Positions 43,167-51,071 of a DNA stretch of 64,000 nt are shown one piece after another. The notes under the pieces were generated by a model. The model saw only the letters and a list, made by a program, of their open reading frames with translations. It did no database searches and had not been told where the DNA came from. The stretch is taken from contig NZ_CP018787.1 of the NCBI RefSeq assembly GCF_002127965.1, positions 1,116,001 through 1,180,000 on the forward strand, read 5' to 3'. Position 1 is the first letter of the stretch; each line of letters begins with the position of its first letter. The position numbers and the translations under genes were made by a program. Origin of the DNA: Oxalobacter formigenes (lineage in GTDB: Bacteria > Pseudomonadota > Gammaproteobacteria > Burkholderiales > Burkholderiaceae_D).

Positions 43167-45467
43167 TCAGAAATTTGCTGAAACGGTAACGGCGAACGTG
43201 CGGCCCAATCCTGTGAAGAGTTCCATAGGGTTGGTATAAATGGTCGCGACGTTAGCCGGATAGGATTCCAGGGAAGACGCTGTGCTTTCAAAATAGCGTC
43301 GGTTGAAGATGTTCAGTACCGATGCGGTTACACGGAAGGTCTTGTCAATTTGCCAGTTGATATACCCGTCATATACGGCATATCCACCCGGTTTGAAGTT
43401 CTTTTCATCGCTGACGCGTTTCACACCTTGTGAAAAAGTCCCCATGAGCTGTGTGGACAAGCCGTATTCAGGCATGTCGTATTTGATGCCAAGTACGCCG
43501 GAGAGGGGGGAGGCGTCATCGAAGGGTACATAAGCTGTGTCGCTTTCCGAGTTCAGTTGTTTGCCGCGCTGGTATACGGCACTGGTATTGAGGGTCCAGT
43601 TACGGGCCGGTTGCCATTCTGCTGAAGCTTCAAGGCCCCAGAGTTTGACTTTGTCCAGATTGCGATAGGTATAGGTAGCTGCGGTACCCGGAACCAGCTG
43701 GCGCCCCTGAATGAAATTGGTGTAATCGCTGTAGAAACCACCAACGGAGAACCAGCCTTTGTCAAACTGGCCTCTGAAACCGATATCGATTGATTTGACT
43801 TCTTCCGGTTTCAGATCCGGATTGGGAACCAGTTGCATGGAAACCATGTCGTATGAGGTATAGAGCTGTTCAGCTGTCGGCATTTTGAAGCCTTCGGCAT
43901 AACGGGCATATACCGAATACTGGTCGGTCAGCTTGAAGATGGTTCCAAGTTGTGGCAACCATTTGTTTTCACTGATTTTTTGAGGCTCGCTTCCAGGGAT
44001 GATGGAGTAATGCTCGTCTGGTTTCGGATCAAGCGAGTAGTGGGCGCGACGGAGGCCGGGAGTAACTTTGAGCCTGTCATCGAACAGTTTGATTTCATCC
44101 TGCAGATAAAAGTCGGCACGTATGGTTTTGGCATTGGCAAAATTGGTGCCACTGCCGATTGTTGTTGTCGTCGTACCGGTAGTCAGGTTGTTGCTGACAC
44201 TTTTATTGTAGTAATCGGTATCGGTTTTATCTCCCTGAAAACCATAGGTCAATTTATGGCTGGTTTTGCCGAGATCGAAGCTGGAGGTCAGCTGGATGTC
44301 AGCCTGATAAAAATTCTGGCTGTAGTCGGTATGTCCGGTCGCGTAGTAGTCCTGGTTTGTTCTTGTATTGGTATACCAGCGGCGGTCGAAAAGCGATCGT
44401 TTTTGCGGAGAATAGGAAAGACGCCATGTCAGGTTATCGACTGCGGAAGAATGGACGTCCCAGTCGTGTTCCAGTGCGATGCGGTATCGGGTTTTCTTTT
44501 CTTCCCTGAAGCGGTCGCCGTTATCGGTACTGGACATACCCATGGCACTTGGAAGAATGCCTCTGTCATATAACTGATTGATGCTGGTATCTGAATCGAA
44601 GAGTTCACCGGTCAGCTTGATTTGATGGTCTGAATTGGGACGCAGAACCAGTTTGGCCAAAGCATTGTTGACTTCGGCGTCAGTCGGGTTGAAACGGTCA
44701 CAACCGAGTGCATTGCGGTTACAGCCCCATTGCCCTCCATCGGCACGGGCGTTTCTCAGCCGGGTTTCTTCGTTGGTACGATGGGTATAGCCAAACAGAA
44801 TCTGGGCACCAGGGTTCATCTGTGCGGCAACCATGGCACTCTGGGTATGTGCCTTGTTGCTTCCGTCATAGCCGTAGCTTGCCTGACCGCCGAGCTGTCG
44901 GCCTTTCAGGAGATCGTCCGGATCCAGGGTCTGGTAAGACACCATACCGCCCAGTGCGTCAGCTCCCCAGAGTACGGATGCCGGGCCACGCTGGATTTCA
45001 ACGGCTTTCAGGGTAGACAGGTCGACAAAATCCCGGTTACCGGCATCGTTCGCTTCCATGACGCGGGCACCATCGACGACGATCTGGACGCGGTTGCCGC
45101 CGACCCCGCGAATGGTGAACCCGCCAAGGCCTCCGAAAGGAGTGGTTCCCGATGTTTGTCTGTTGACACGAACGCCGGGCTGGTAACGGACCAGTTCCTG
45201 GATATTGTTGACGTTGTGTTCCTCCATCCGTTCGCGGGTAATGACGCTGACAACGGCGGGGACATCAAGCACTTTTTCTTCCTGCCGGGTTGCCGTTACG
45301 GTGATGGCCCCCATTTCCTGCGGGGAATCGTCCTTTTTCTTTTTGTCGGTAACGACAGCATGTGTTTTTTCGTTCTGGTTTTCTTCCTGCTGTGCCTGGG
45401 CAAAGGGCGCAAGACAGAAGGTGGCAGAGGCAAAGCCGATGCCGAGTGAGACAATCTTCCTGTTCAT
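43167..45467 (-). CDS. TonB-dependent heme/hemoglobin receptor
   Basis: 766 aa outer-membrane beta barrel. Signal peptide MNRKIVSLGIGFASATFCLAPFAQA; a hydrophilic linker; TonB box EMGAITVTATR; plug with VVSVITRERMEEHNVNNIQE and GANALGG-type ADALGGMV; barrel ending in an aromatic residue (TVSANF). It carries the heme-receptor FRAP- and NPDL-like blocks: YARYAEGFKMPTAEQLY and PNPDLKPEEVKSIDIGFRGQ. The His normally found between these two blocks is missing. It is third-last of a six-gene minus-strand operon after tonB-exbB-exbD. Confidence 0.9.
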   Translation of the reverse strand: MNRKIVSLGIGFASATFCLAPFAQAQQEENQNEKTHAVVTDKKKKDDSPQEMGAITVTATRQEEKVLDVPAVVSVITRERMEEHNVNNIQELVRYQPGVRVNRQTSGTTPFGGLGGFTIRGVGGNRVQIVVDGARVMEANDAGNRDFVDLSTLKAVEIQRGPASVLWGADALGGMVSYQTLDPDDLLKGRQLGGQASYGYDGSNKAHTQSAMVAAQMNPGAQILFGYTHRTNEETRLRNARADGGQWGCNRNALGCDRFNPTDAEVNNALAKLVLRPNSDHQIKLTGELFDSDTSINQLYDRGILPSAMGMSSTDNGDRFREEKKTRYRIALEHDWDVHSSAVDNLTWRLSYSPQKRSLFDRRWYTNTRTNQDYYATGHTDYSQNFYQADIQLTSSFDLGKTSHKLTYGFQGDKTDTDYYNKSVSNNLTTGTTTTTIGSGTNFANAKTIRADFYLQDEIKLFDDRLKVTPGLRRAHYSLDPKPDEHYSIIPGSEPQKISENKWLPQLGTIFKLTDQYSVYARYAEGFKMPTAEQLYTSYDMVSMQLVPNPDLKPEEVKSIDIGFRGQFDKGWFSVGGFYSDYTNFIQGRQLVPGTAATYTYRNLDKVKLWGLEASAEWQPARNWTLNTSAVYQRGKQLNSESDTAYVPFDDASPLSGVLGIKYDMPEYGLSTQLMGTFSQGVKRVSDEKNFKPGGYAVYDGYINWQIDKTFRVTASVLNIFNRRYFESTASSLESYPANVATIYTNPMELFTGLGRTFAVTVSANF

Positions 45468-45497
45468 GTTTCTGCTTTCTATATGGGGGAAATTTTT

Positions 45498-45917
45498 TTA
45501 TTTCTCTTGTGGTCTGGTTATAAAACCGATAGTTGACAGTCCTGCCCGACTGGCGTCCGTTAGTGTTTCTGCTACATATTGATAATCGGCATGCCTGTCC
45601 GCATAGATATGGACTTCGGGCATGGGATCTTTTCTGGCGGCTTCGGCAAAAAGGGCCTGTGCCGTTTCACGGTCAACGGAGTTGCCGTTATAAAAGAGTT
45701 CGCCGTTGGAACGGATGGCAAGCTCGATTTTTTCTTTTGCGGACTCGACGGATTTCGAAGAGGCCTGCGGGAGTTCGAGTTTCACGGAGTGTGACAGAAT
45801 CGGGGCCGTGACGATGAAGATGACGAGAAGAACGAGCATCACGTCGATTAGCGGAACCATGTTCATTTCCGCCATCGGGGTACGGGTGTTTTTATTCTGG
45901 AATCCGCCGAATGCCAT
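45498..45917 (-). CDS. exbD: Biopolymer transport protein ExbD
   Basis: 139 aa. Proton-channel component of the TonB motor with one N-terminal membrane helix, MNMVPLIDVMLVLLVIFIVT, whose Asp is the conserved proton-binding residue; the C-terminal periplasmic domain follows. Two bases separate it from exbB, and it is 30 bases upstream of the receptor. Order tonB-exbB-exbD is standard for heme systems. Confidence 0.93.
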   Translation of the reverse strand: MAFGGFQNKNTRTPMAEMNMVPLIDVMLVLLVIFIVTAPILSHSVKLELPQASSKSVESAKEKIELAIRSNGELFYNGNSVDRETAQALFAEAARKDPMPEVHIYADRHADYQYVAETLTDASRAGLSTIGFITRPQEK

Positions 45918-45919
45918 GA

Positions 45920-46669
45920 TCAGCCTCGCTTGATGTTGTGAACGACGGGTGAAGCCATATCGGTTGGCTCACTGTTGATCGAATAGAGTTTGCCGGTCGT
46001 CAGAAAGGTCAGCAGTTCGTTGGCGAATGTGTCGAGTTTGGACATCAGGACGTTGTTGCTGCGTACCAGCCAGTTGTAGCCGATGACGGCAGGGATGGCG
46101 ACGGCCAGTCCGATACCGGTCATGATCAGCGCTTCTCCGACCGGGCCGGCAACCTTGTCCAGCGTGCCTGCGCCGCTGGCGCTGATGTTGATCAGGGCGT
46201 TGTATATGCCCCAGACAGTTCCGAAAAGGCCGATGAACGGGGCCGTCGATCCAATAGTCGCCAGAACGGTCAGGCCGTTTTCAAGACGTGCCGCGTCTTC
46301 GTCCATGACCATTCTCATTGTACGGATGACGAATTCCTGCTGGGTACCGGCTTCGGACAGTTTGGCTGCACCGTAGTGGACATGATGTTCCTGTGCATGC
46401 TGTGCATGGGAAGTCAGGTGGGAAAATGGACATCTGATGCCGTGTGTCTGGATTTCATGGCGCACGGTGTCCAGTGAGCTGGCATTCCAGAAAAAATGCA
46501 GGAACTGGTTGCTGTACTGTTTGCGACGCCAGCCGGCAATGCCCTTGATGATGATAAGTGTCCAGGAGACGATGGACATGCCGATCAATATGGCCAGAAT
46601 GGTTTTGCCCAGAAAATCGCTTTGGGCAATGAAATGGGAAAATCCGATGTTGCTGACGGTCGATTCCAT
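45920..46669 (-). CDS. exbB: Biopolymer transport protein ExbB (MotA/TolQ/ExbB family)
   Basis: 249 aa. Pentameric stator of the TonB energy motor with three membrane helices: LGKTILAILIGMSIVSWTLII, TVLATIGSTAPFIGLFGTVWG and IMTGIGLAVAIPAVIGYNWL. The long cytosolic segment between helices 1 and 2 contains HAQHAQEHHVHYGAA, His-rich. It starts 34 bases after the tonB stop. Confidence 0.93.
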   Translation of the reverse strand: MESTVSNIGFSHFIAQSDFLGKTILAILIGMSIVSWTLIIIKGIAGWRRKQYSNQFLHFFWNASSLDTVRHEIQTHGIRCPFSHLTSHAQHAQEHHVHYGAAKLSEAGTQQEFVIRTMRMVMDEDAARLENGLTVLATIGSTAPFIGLFGTVWGIYNALINISASGAGTLDKVAGPVGEALIMTGIGLAVAIPAVIGYNWLVRSNNVLMSKLDTFANELLTFLTTGKLYSINSEPTDMASPVVHNIKRG

Positions 46670-46703
46670 GGTGTGCTGCTTTCTTGTATTTGGGAAAAAG
46701 GTG

Positions 46704-47552
46704 TTATCGGTTATTCAGGTTGAAGCGGTAAGGGACGATGGCCCTGGCGTATATCGGCCTTCCATGTTCCATATAGGGGTAAAAAGTGCTGCGCCGGGCT
46801 GCTTTCAGGGCCGCTTCATCGAGCCGGTCGAATCCTGAAGAGGAAACGATACGGGCGTCGTGAACACGTCCGGACGTGTCGACGACAACCTGGACGTTGA
46901 CTTGTCCGGATTCATGGCGCTGTATGGAGCGGGCAGGATATTCAGGTTTAAATGCCTGTTTGTAACGGAGCTGCGAGAGCGAAACGGAACGTGCCGATCC
47001 GGTTCCCGATCCGCCGGTACCAAAGTTGTTGCCTGTGTTCGCTCCGTGTCCTGCGCCGGGATTGTTTTCGTTGCCTGTACCTTTTCCTGTCCCTCTGTCG
47101 GTGTTGCTGCCCATTCCTTTTGTCGTGGCAGTACCGGCAGTTTTGTCTGCAGTTTGTTGCTGCAGAGGTGTCGATTCAGTCTGTTTCACTGTTTTCTTTT
47201 CGATTGTCGGGGCAGTCTGTACGGCACTTTTCGAAGCAGAACGCGTGGCGATCAGTCCGGATTGCGGTTTTTCTTTGGTCATCCGCGTGTTTTCACTGGC
47301 AACAGCTGTTGGTTGCGTACGGGATACATTGGCTGCTGGCTGTCCTGAGAGAACGGATACGTAAAGCGTTGAACCGCCACTGCCTCCTCCACCGCTGCTC
47401 CCGCCAAGTTCGACGAGGGGAATGCTCCTTAAAGCCATTGCAACCAGAAGACCATGCAAAAGCAGGACTGTTGCTGAAAGTGCCCTGGCCAGTGGCCGGG
47501 GCAAACGGTCGATATGCCGTGCGGGAAAAAAACCCGGGTTGCTTGTTGTCAT
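46704..47552 (-). CDS. tonB: TonB energy-transducing protein
   Basis: 282 aa. One N-terminal membrane anchor (LSATVLLLHGLLVAMALRSI), a long Gly/Ser/Thr- and Asn-rich spacer rather than the usual Pro-Lys spacer, and a C-terminal TonB domain: FKPEYPARSIQRHESGQVNV, VSSSGFDRLDEAALKAAR, YPYMEHGRP and AIVPYRFNL. First gene of the six-gene minus-strand operon; the promoter and Fur-box-like site are directly upstream. Confidence 0.9.
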   Translation of the reverse strand: MTTSNPGFFPARHIDRLPRPLARALSATVLLLHGLLVAMALRSIPLVELGGSSGGGGSGGSTLYVSVLSGQPAANVSRTQPTAVASENTRMTKEKPQSGLIATRSASKSAVQTAPTIEKKTVKQTESTPLQQQTADKTAGTATTKGMGSNTDRGTGKGTGNENNPGAGHGANTGNNFGTGGSGTGSARSVSLSQLRYKQAFKPEYPARSIQRHESGQVNVQVVVDTSGRVHDARIVSSSGFDRLDEAALKAARRSTFYPYMEHGRPIYARAIVPYRFNLNNR

Positions 47553-47600
47553 TTTTCTGAAAACCGATTTTTATCGGGGTGATCTGTAAAAACGCTTCAA

Positions 47601-47630
47601 ATGATAATGATTCTCATTTACAATTGTCAA
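47601..47630 (-). promoter_or_regulatory. tonB promoter with overlapping Fur box
   Basis: On the minus strand: TTGACA (rc of 47625-47630), 18-base spacer, TATCAT (rc of 47601-47606). The Fur-box-like GATAATGATTCTCATTTAC at 47603-47621 matches the 19-bp consensus at 15 positions and covers the spacer and the -10, the usual repressing position. It sits between tonB and hutX and may control both. Confidence 0.8.
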
Positions 47631-47635
47631 TGCTT

Positions 47636-47654
47636 AATGCGAATGAGACGCATT
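47636..47654. promoter_or_regulatory. Short palindrome near the hutX promoter
   Basis: AATGCG (47636-47641) and CGCATT (47649-47654) separated by AATGAGA. It may be a second operator on the hutX side. Weak evidence. Confidence 0.3.
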
Positions 47655-47732
47655 TATTTTTTGGTCGCGATGATTTTGCCAACGTGGTGAAGCTTCCGTC
47701 CAAAGGTATTTTTACTGAAAGGAAAATCAGAA

Positions 47733-48260
47733 ATGACGCAAACGGCACAGCAGATGGATAAAGAAACGGTCAGGGCAAGGTTGCAGGAAAATCCGGGTGT
47801 CATACTCGAGGCGCTTGCAAGAAACAGTGGTTTTTCCATGGCTGAATTAATCGAGTTGCTTCCGGAAGAGATGTGGAAATGGACGGACGGAAGCCGTTTC
47901 ATTGAAATCATGCAAATGCTTTCAAAGCTGGGCAAGATGACTCTGGTCATGAATACTCCGGATGTCATTATGGAGTTTTCCGGAGACATCCCGTCGGGGT
48001 CGGAAAGTAATGGCTTTTACAATCTGGATTACAAGAGCCCGATGCACGGTCATGTGCGGGCCGGTAATTGCAAATCGGTATATCTGGTCGAACGACCTTT
48101 CATGAAGTCGCAAACGCTCAGTATCCAGTTCATGAATGAAGCGGGCGAAGTCATGTTCAAGGTGTTTGCGGGCCGCGACGAAAAAAGAGAACTGATCGCT
48201 GAACAGGTGGAAGCCTTGCGTTCGATTTTTCGGGATGGCGGTGTCGGGGAGGTGGTATGA
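47733..48260 (+). CDS. hutX: Cytosolic heme carrier HutX/HuvX
   Basis: 175 aa. HutX binds heme in the cytosol and passes it to the degrading enzyme (HutZ or HutW type). Typical features: LQENPGVILEALARNSGFSM, LLPEEMWKWTDGSRFIEIM, GDIPSGSESNGFYNLDYKSP with MHGHVRAGNCKSVYLVERPF, and FKVFAGRDEKRELIAEQVE. The His in MHGH and a further His are possible heme ligands. An AAAGGAAAATCAG Shine-Dalgarno precedes the start. The stop overlaps the next start by 4 bases. Confidence 0.88.
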   Translation: MTQTAQQMDKETVRARLQENPGVILEALARNSGFSMAELIELLPEEMWKWTDGSRFIEIMQMLSKLGKMTLVMNTPDVIMEFSGDIPSGSESNGFYNLDYKSPMHGHVRAGNCKSVYLVERPFMKSQTLSIQFMNEAGEVMFKVFAGRDEKRELIAEQVEALRSIFRDGGVGEVV

Positions 48261-48919
48261 GTGGATGTGATTTGCTCTTGTTCGGTGCTACACGCAATAC
48301 GGGGTTGCATATTGCCCGTCTCGCCACAAAGCGTGGCGAGAAAATTGCCGCGATGGTAAGGGGCGGTAGTGATGCATCTGCCTTGAAAAAACTGGACGTA
48401 AAGGTTCTGGAAGGCGACGCTTTTGAAGTGGATGACTGTATTCAGGCTATCGATCAAACGTGTCCAAGACGGGTCGTCAGTCTGATGGGAGGCAAAAACC
48501 TGGAGGGACGTCGCGTTTGCGGTGAAGGCAATATCAATGTTATCAGGGCACTGGAAAACTCGGCCCCTGTTGAACGTTTCGTGCTGGTGACATCGATGGG
48601 ATGTGGTGAACAGTTCGCGGGTCTGAACGGGAATGTCAAAAAGTTTCTGGGCGAGGCCTTGCTGGCCAAGACGGAGGCGGAGGATTATCTGCGCCTTTCC
48701 GGTTTATCCTGGACGATTGTCCGGCCGGGAGGGCTCAATAATGAACCGGCAACCGGTGCTTTCTGTCTGCTTGATGCGCCTGACCGGAACCGGCAGGGAT
48801 ATGTGTCGCGTGAAGACGTCGCGGCAGCGGTTTTGAAAATACTGGATGACGCCGACTATCTGTATCGGGCTACGACCGTCCAGTGTGATTTGCCGATCAG
48901 GGAGAGTGTCGATGCGTGA
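48257..48919 (+). CDS. NAD(P)-binding Rossmann protein, ChuY-like (anaerobilin reductase?)
   Basis: 220 aa atypical short-chain dehydrogenase. Nucleotide-binding loop LFGATRNTGLHIARLATKRG, NINVIRALENSAPVERFVLV, TSMGCGEQF and WTIVRPGGLNNEP. In E. coli O157 ChuY reduces the product of the radical SAM enzyme ChuW; the position between hutX and hutW, overlapping both (4 and 8 bases), suggests the same partnership here. The specific ChuY assignment is inference; the fold is firm. Confidence 0.75.
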   Translation: MSGCDLLLFGATRNTGLHIARLATKRGEKIAAMVRGGSDASALKKLDVKVLEGDAFEVDDCIQAIDQTCPRRVVSLMGGKNLEGRRVCGEGNINVIRALENSAPVERFVLVTSMGCGEQFAGLNGNVKKFLGEALLAKTEAEDYLRLSGLSWTIVRPGGLNNEPATGAFCLLDAPDRNRQGYVSREDVAAAVLKILDDADYLYRATTVQCDLPIRESVDA

Positions 48920-50264
48920 GCTTTCCGATTTTTTTGCACGCATGAGTGACGATCCCCTGACGATGGCGTTCGAGGAAGAAAAGAAGACGATGCCGCCTAT
49001 GGCAGGCATGCGCCGTGAACCATCTCCCTGGAATGGAGGGACGTTTGCCGAGTTTGCTCCGCAGGCCTTCATGGCGGGGCAGCAGCGTCCGCTTGCCTTA
49101 TATGTCCATGTGCCGTTTTGCCATCATCATTGCACTTTTTGCCCGTTTTACATCAATCAGACGAAAAAGGATTTCAGTGCGAAATATACGGCGCTCCTGT
49201 TGAAGGAAATCGCCGATACGGCTGAGGTTTTAAAGGATGTGGCCCACAAGCGCAAGGTCGACGTGATTTATTTCGGGGGTGGTACACCCACCGATCTTGA
49301 AAAGGACGATATGGCGAGTGTCATCCGTTCGCTGTTCGATCATTTCGACATTTCACCGGATGCCGAGGTGACGGTTGAAGGCCGAAATACCGGTTTTACG
49401 GCAGAGAAGGGGCAAGCATGGGTTACGGCCGGCGCAAACCGGTTTTCCATCGGGCTTCAGGCAGCCAATACGCAGTTGCGCAAAAAGCTCGGCAGGCTGG
49501 CTTCCAGAGAGGAGGCGGGGGCGACCTTGAACGAGCTTGCCGATACGGGTGCCTCGGTCGTGATCGATCTGCTTTACGGATTGCCTGGACAGACAGAGGA
49601 AATCCTGATCGAGGATGTCCGTTACATCAGTGAACAAACGCGTATTGCCGGGCTGGATCTGTACGAACTCAGGATGTTTCCGGGCAGCCCGCTGGAGAAA
49701 GCGATCGAACGGGGCAAGATGCCCGCCATACCGGAGTTTCCTGAAAAAGCACGGTTGTTCGGGGCGGCTTACAAGAACCTGATTGCCGGAGGGTTCGATC
49801 ATTTTTCTCCACGGCACTGGCGTCGCACCCCAAACGAACGGTCACTCTATAACCGGCTTGCCGGTGAGCAAACGGATATGATCCCGTTCGGTTCGGCCGC
49901 CGGTGGGCGGCTGGGGACGATCGGGCTCAGTACTGCGCGGGATATCAAGTCATATACGGAAATGGTCGAGCGAGGTGAAAAACCGCTGGGACGGATTACG
50001 GAGGCTCCGCTTGCTGTCGAGAAGACAGGATTCGACAAGGAGCTTGATATGGCGTTTGAAACGATCAGGGTTCCGGCAATCGACAAATGGCCGGATTCGC
50101 TTCGTGAGTCGGGCTCTCTTTTGCTGGCCCAATGGAAAAAGGCCGGATTGCTTGAAGGGGACGTCGACGGTCCTGGCATGGGGTTTACCTGTGCCGGATT
50201 TTACTGGTCTTCGCGTATGAAAAAACTTCTGCTCGAGTTTGCTGCGGAGCCGGTTCCGGCATAG
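48912..50264 (+). CDS. hutW: Oxygen-independent heme-degrading radical SAM methyltransferase HutW/ChuW
   Basis: 450 aa from ATG 48912, which follows GGGAG and overlaps the previous stop by 8 bases (in-frame upstream extension excluded). HutW/ChuW opens the heme ring without oxygen, releasing iron and a linear tetrapyrrole. The 4Fe-4S motif is FCHHHCTFCPFYINQ (CxxxCxxC), then VIYFGGGTPTDLEKDD, NRFSIGLQAAN, VVIDLLYGLPGQTEE and FDHFSPRHWRR. The CxxxCxxC spacing is the HemN-class form. Anaerobic heme use fits an Oxalobacter lifestyle. Confidence 0.9.
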   Translation: MRELSDFFARMSDDPLTMAFEEEKKTMPPMAGMRREPSPWNGGTFAEFAPQAFMAGQQRPLALYVHVPFCHHHCTFCPFYINQTKKDFSAKYTALLLKEIADTAEVLKDVAHKRKVDVIYFGGGTPTDLEKDDMASVIRSLFDHFDISPDAEVTVEGRNTGFTAEKGQAWVTAGANRFSIGLQAANTQLRKKLGRLASREEAGATLNELADTGASVVIDLLYGLPGQTEEILIEDVRYISEQTRIAGLDLYELRMFPGSPLEKAIERGKMPAIPEFPEKARLFGAAYKNLIAGGFDHFSPRHWRRTPNERSLYNRLAGEQTDMIPFGSAAGGRLGTIGLSTARDIKSYTEMVERGEKPLGRITEAPLAVEKTGFDKELDMAFETIRVPAIDKWPDSLRESGSLLLAQWKKAGLLEGDVDGPGMGFTCAGFYWSSRMKKLLLEFAAEPVPA

Positions 50265-50303
50265 GTCTTTTTATCGGCTGGCTTGCCGATGAACAGACCG
50301 GAG

Positions 50304-50340
50304 TGCCCTCCACTGGCGTTTTTGTGGAGGGCATTTTTTT
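50304..50340 (+). terminator. Terminator after hutW
   Basis: 10-bp perfect inverted repeat TGCCCTCCAC / GTGGAGGGCA, 10-base loop, followed by seven T. Ends the hutX-hutW transcript. Confidence 0.88.
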
Positions 50341-50417
50341 GTCAGTGATACATAATCATATCTCTTTATTTCATGGCAGACATGGCTTAAAGCTTGCCCA
50401 ACGGGTACAATCTCGTC

Positions 50418-51071
50418 ATGAAAAATATCGTCATTCTTATTTCCGGCAGGGGCAGCAATATGGAAGCCATTGTCCGGACGTTCAATCAGGAAAAATGGGA
50501 TGCCAGACTGTCTGCGGTTATCAGTAATCGTGCCGATGCGGCCGGTCTTGGTTTCGCCGGAAAAGCAGGAATTCCAACCCGGGTCGTATCGCACAAGGAC
50601 TATCCCGACAGGGAATCCTATGATGCCGTCTTGCAGAAAACGATCGATGAATATCAGCCTGATCTTTTGATTCTGGCCGGTTTCATGCGTATTCTGACAA
50701 CGGGTTTTGTCGAACATTACACAGGCCGGATGATCAATATCCATCCCTCCCTGCTTCCGAGTTTCAGGGGTTTGCATACCCACCAGCAGGCGATTGACGC
50801 CGGTGTGCGCGTTCATGGTGCGACGGTTCATTTCGTCACGCCGGAACTGGATGGTGGCCCGATTATCGCACAGGCGATCGTTCCGGTCTTTCCGGATGAC
50901 AATGAAGACAAACTGGCGGACAGGGTGCTGGAACAGGAACACCGGATTTATCCCCGTGTCGTGCGTCTGATTGTCGAGGACAGGATCAGCCTGAATGAGG
51001 ATGGGAGTGTGAACCTGTCTCCGGAAGTAGTTGATTCACTTAGTTTTATTGTAAAGGGAGGTGGGTTGTGA
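50418..51071 (+). CDS. purN: Phosphoribosylglycinamide formyltransferase
   Basis: 217 aa from ATG 50418; upstream in-frame starts are less likely. PurN transfers a formyl group from 10-formyl-THF to GAR in purine synthesis. Motifs: VILISGRGSNMEAI, AGFMRIL, the active-site NIHPSLLPSFRGLHTHQQAI, and VHGATVHFVTPELDGGPIIAQ with catalytic Asn-His-Asp. The rsmB start overlaps the stop by 4 bases (GTGA). Formyl supply may relate to formate released during oxalate metabolism; this is speculative. Confidence 0.96.
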   Translation: MKNIVILISGRGSNMEAIVRTFNQEKWDARLSAVISNRADAAGLGFAGKAGIPTRVVSHKDYPDRESYDAVLQKTIDEYQPDLLILAGFMRILTTGFVEHYTGRMINIHPSLLPSFRGLHTHQQAIDAGVRVHGATVHFVTPELDGGPIIAQAIVPVFPDDNEDKLADRVLEQEHRIYPRVVRLIVEDRISLNEDGSVNLSPEVVDSLSFIVKGGGL

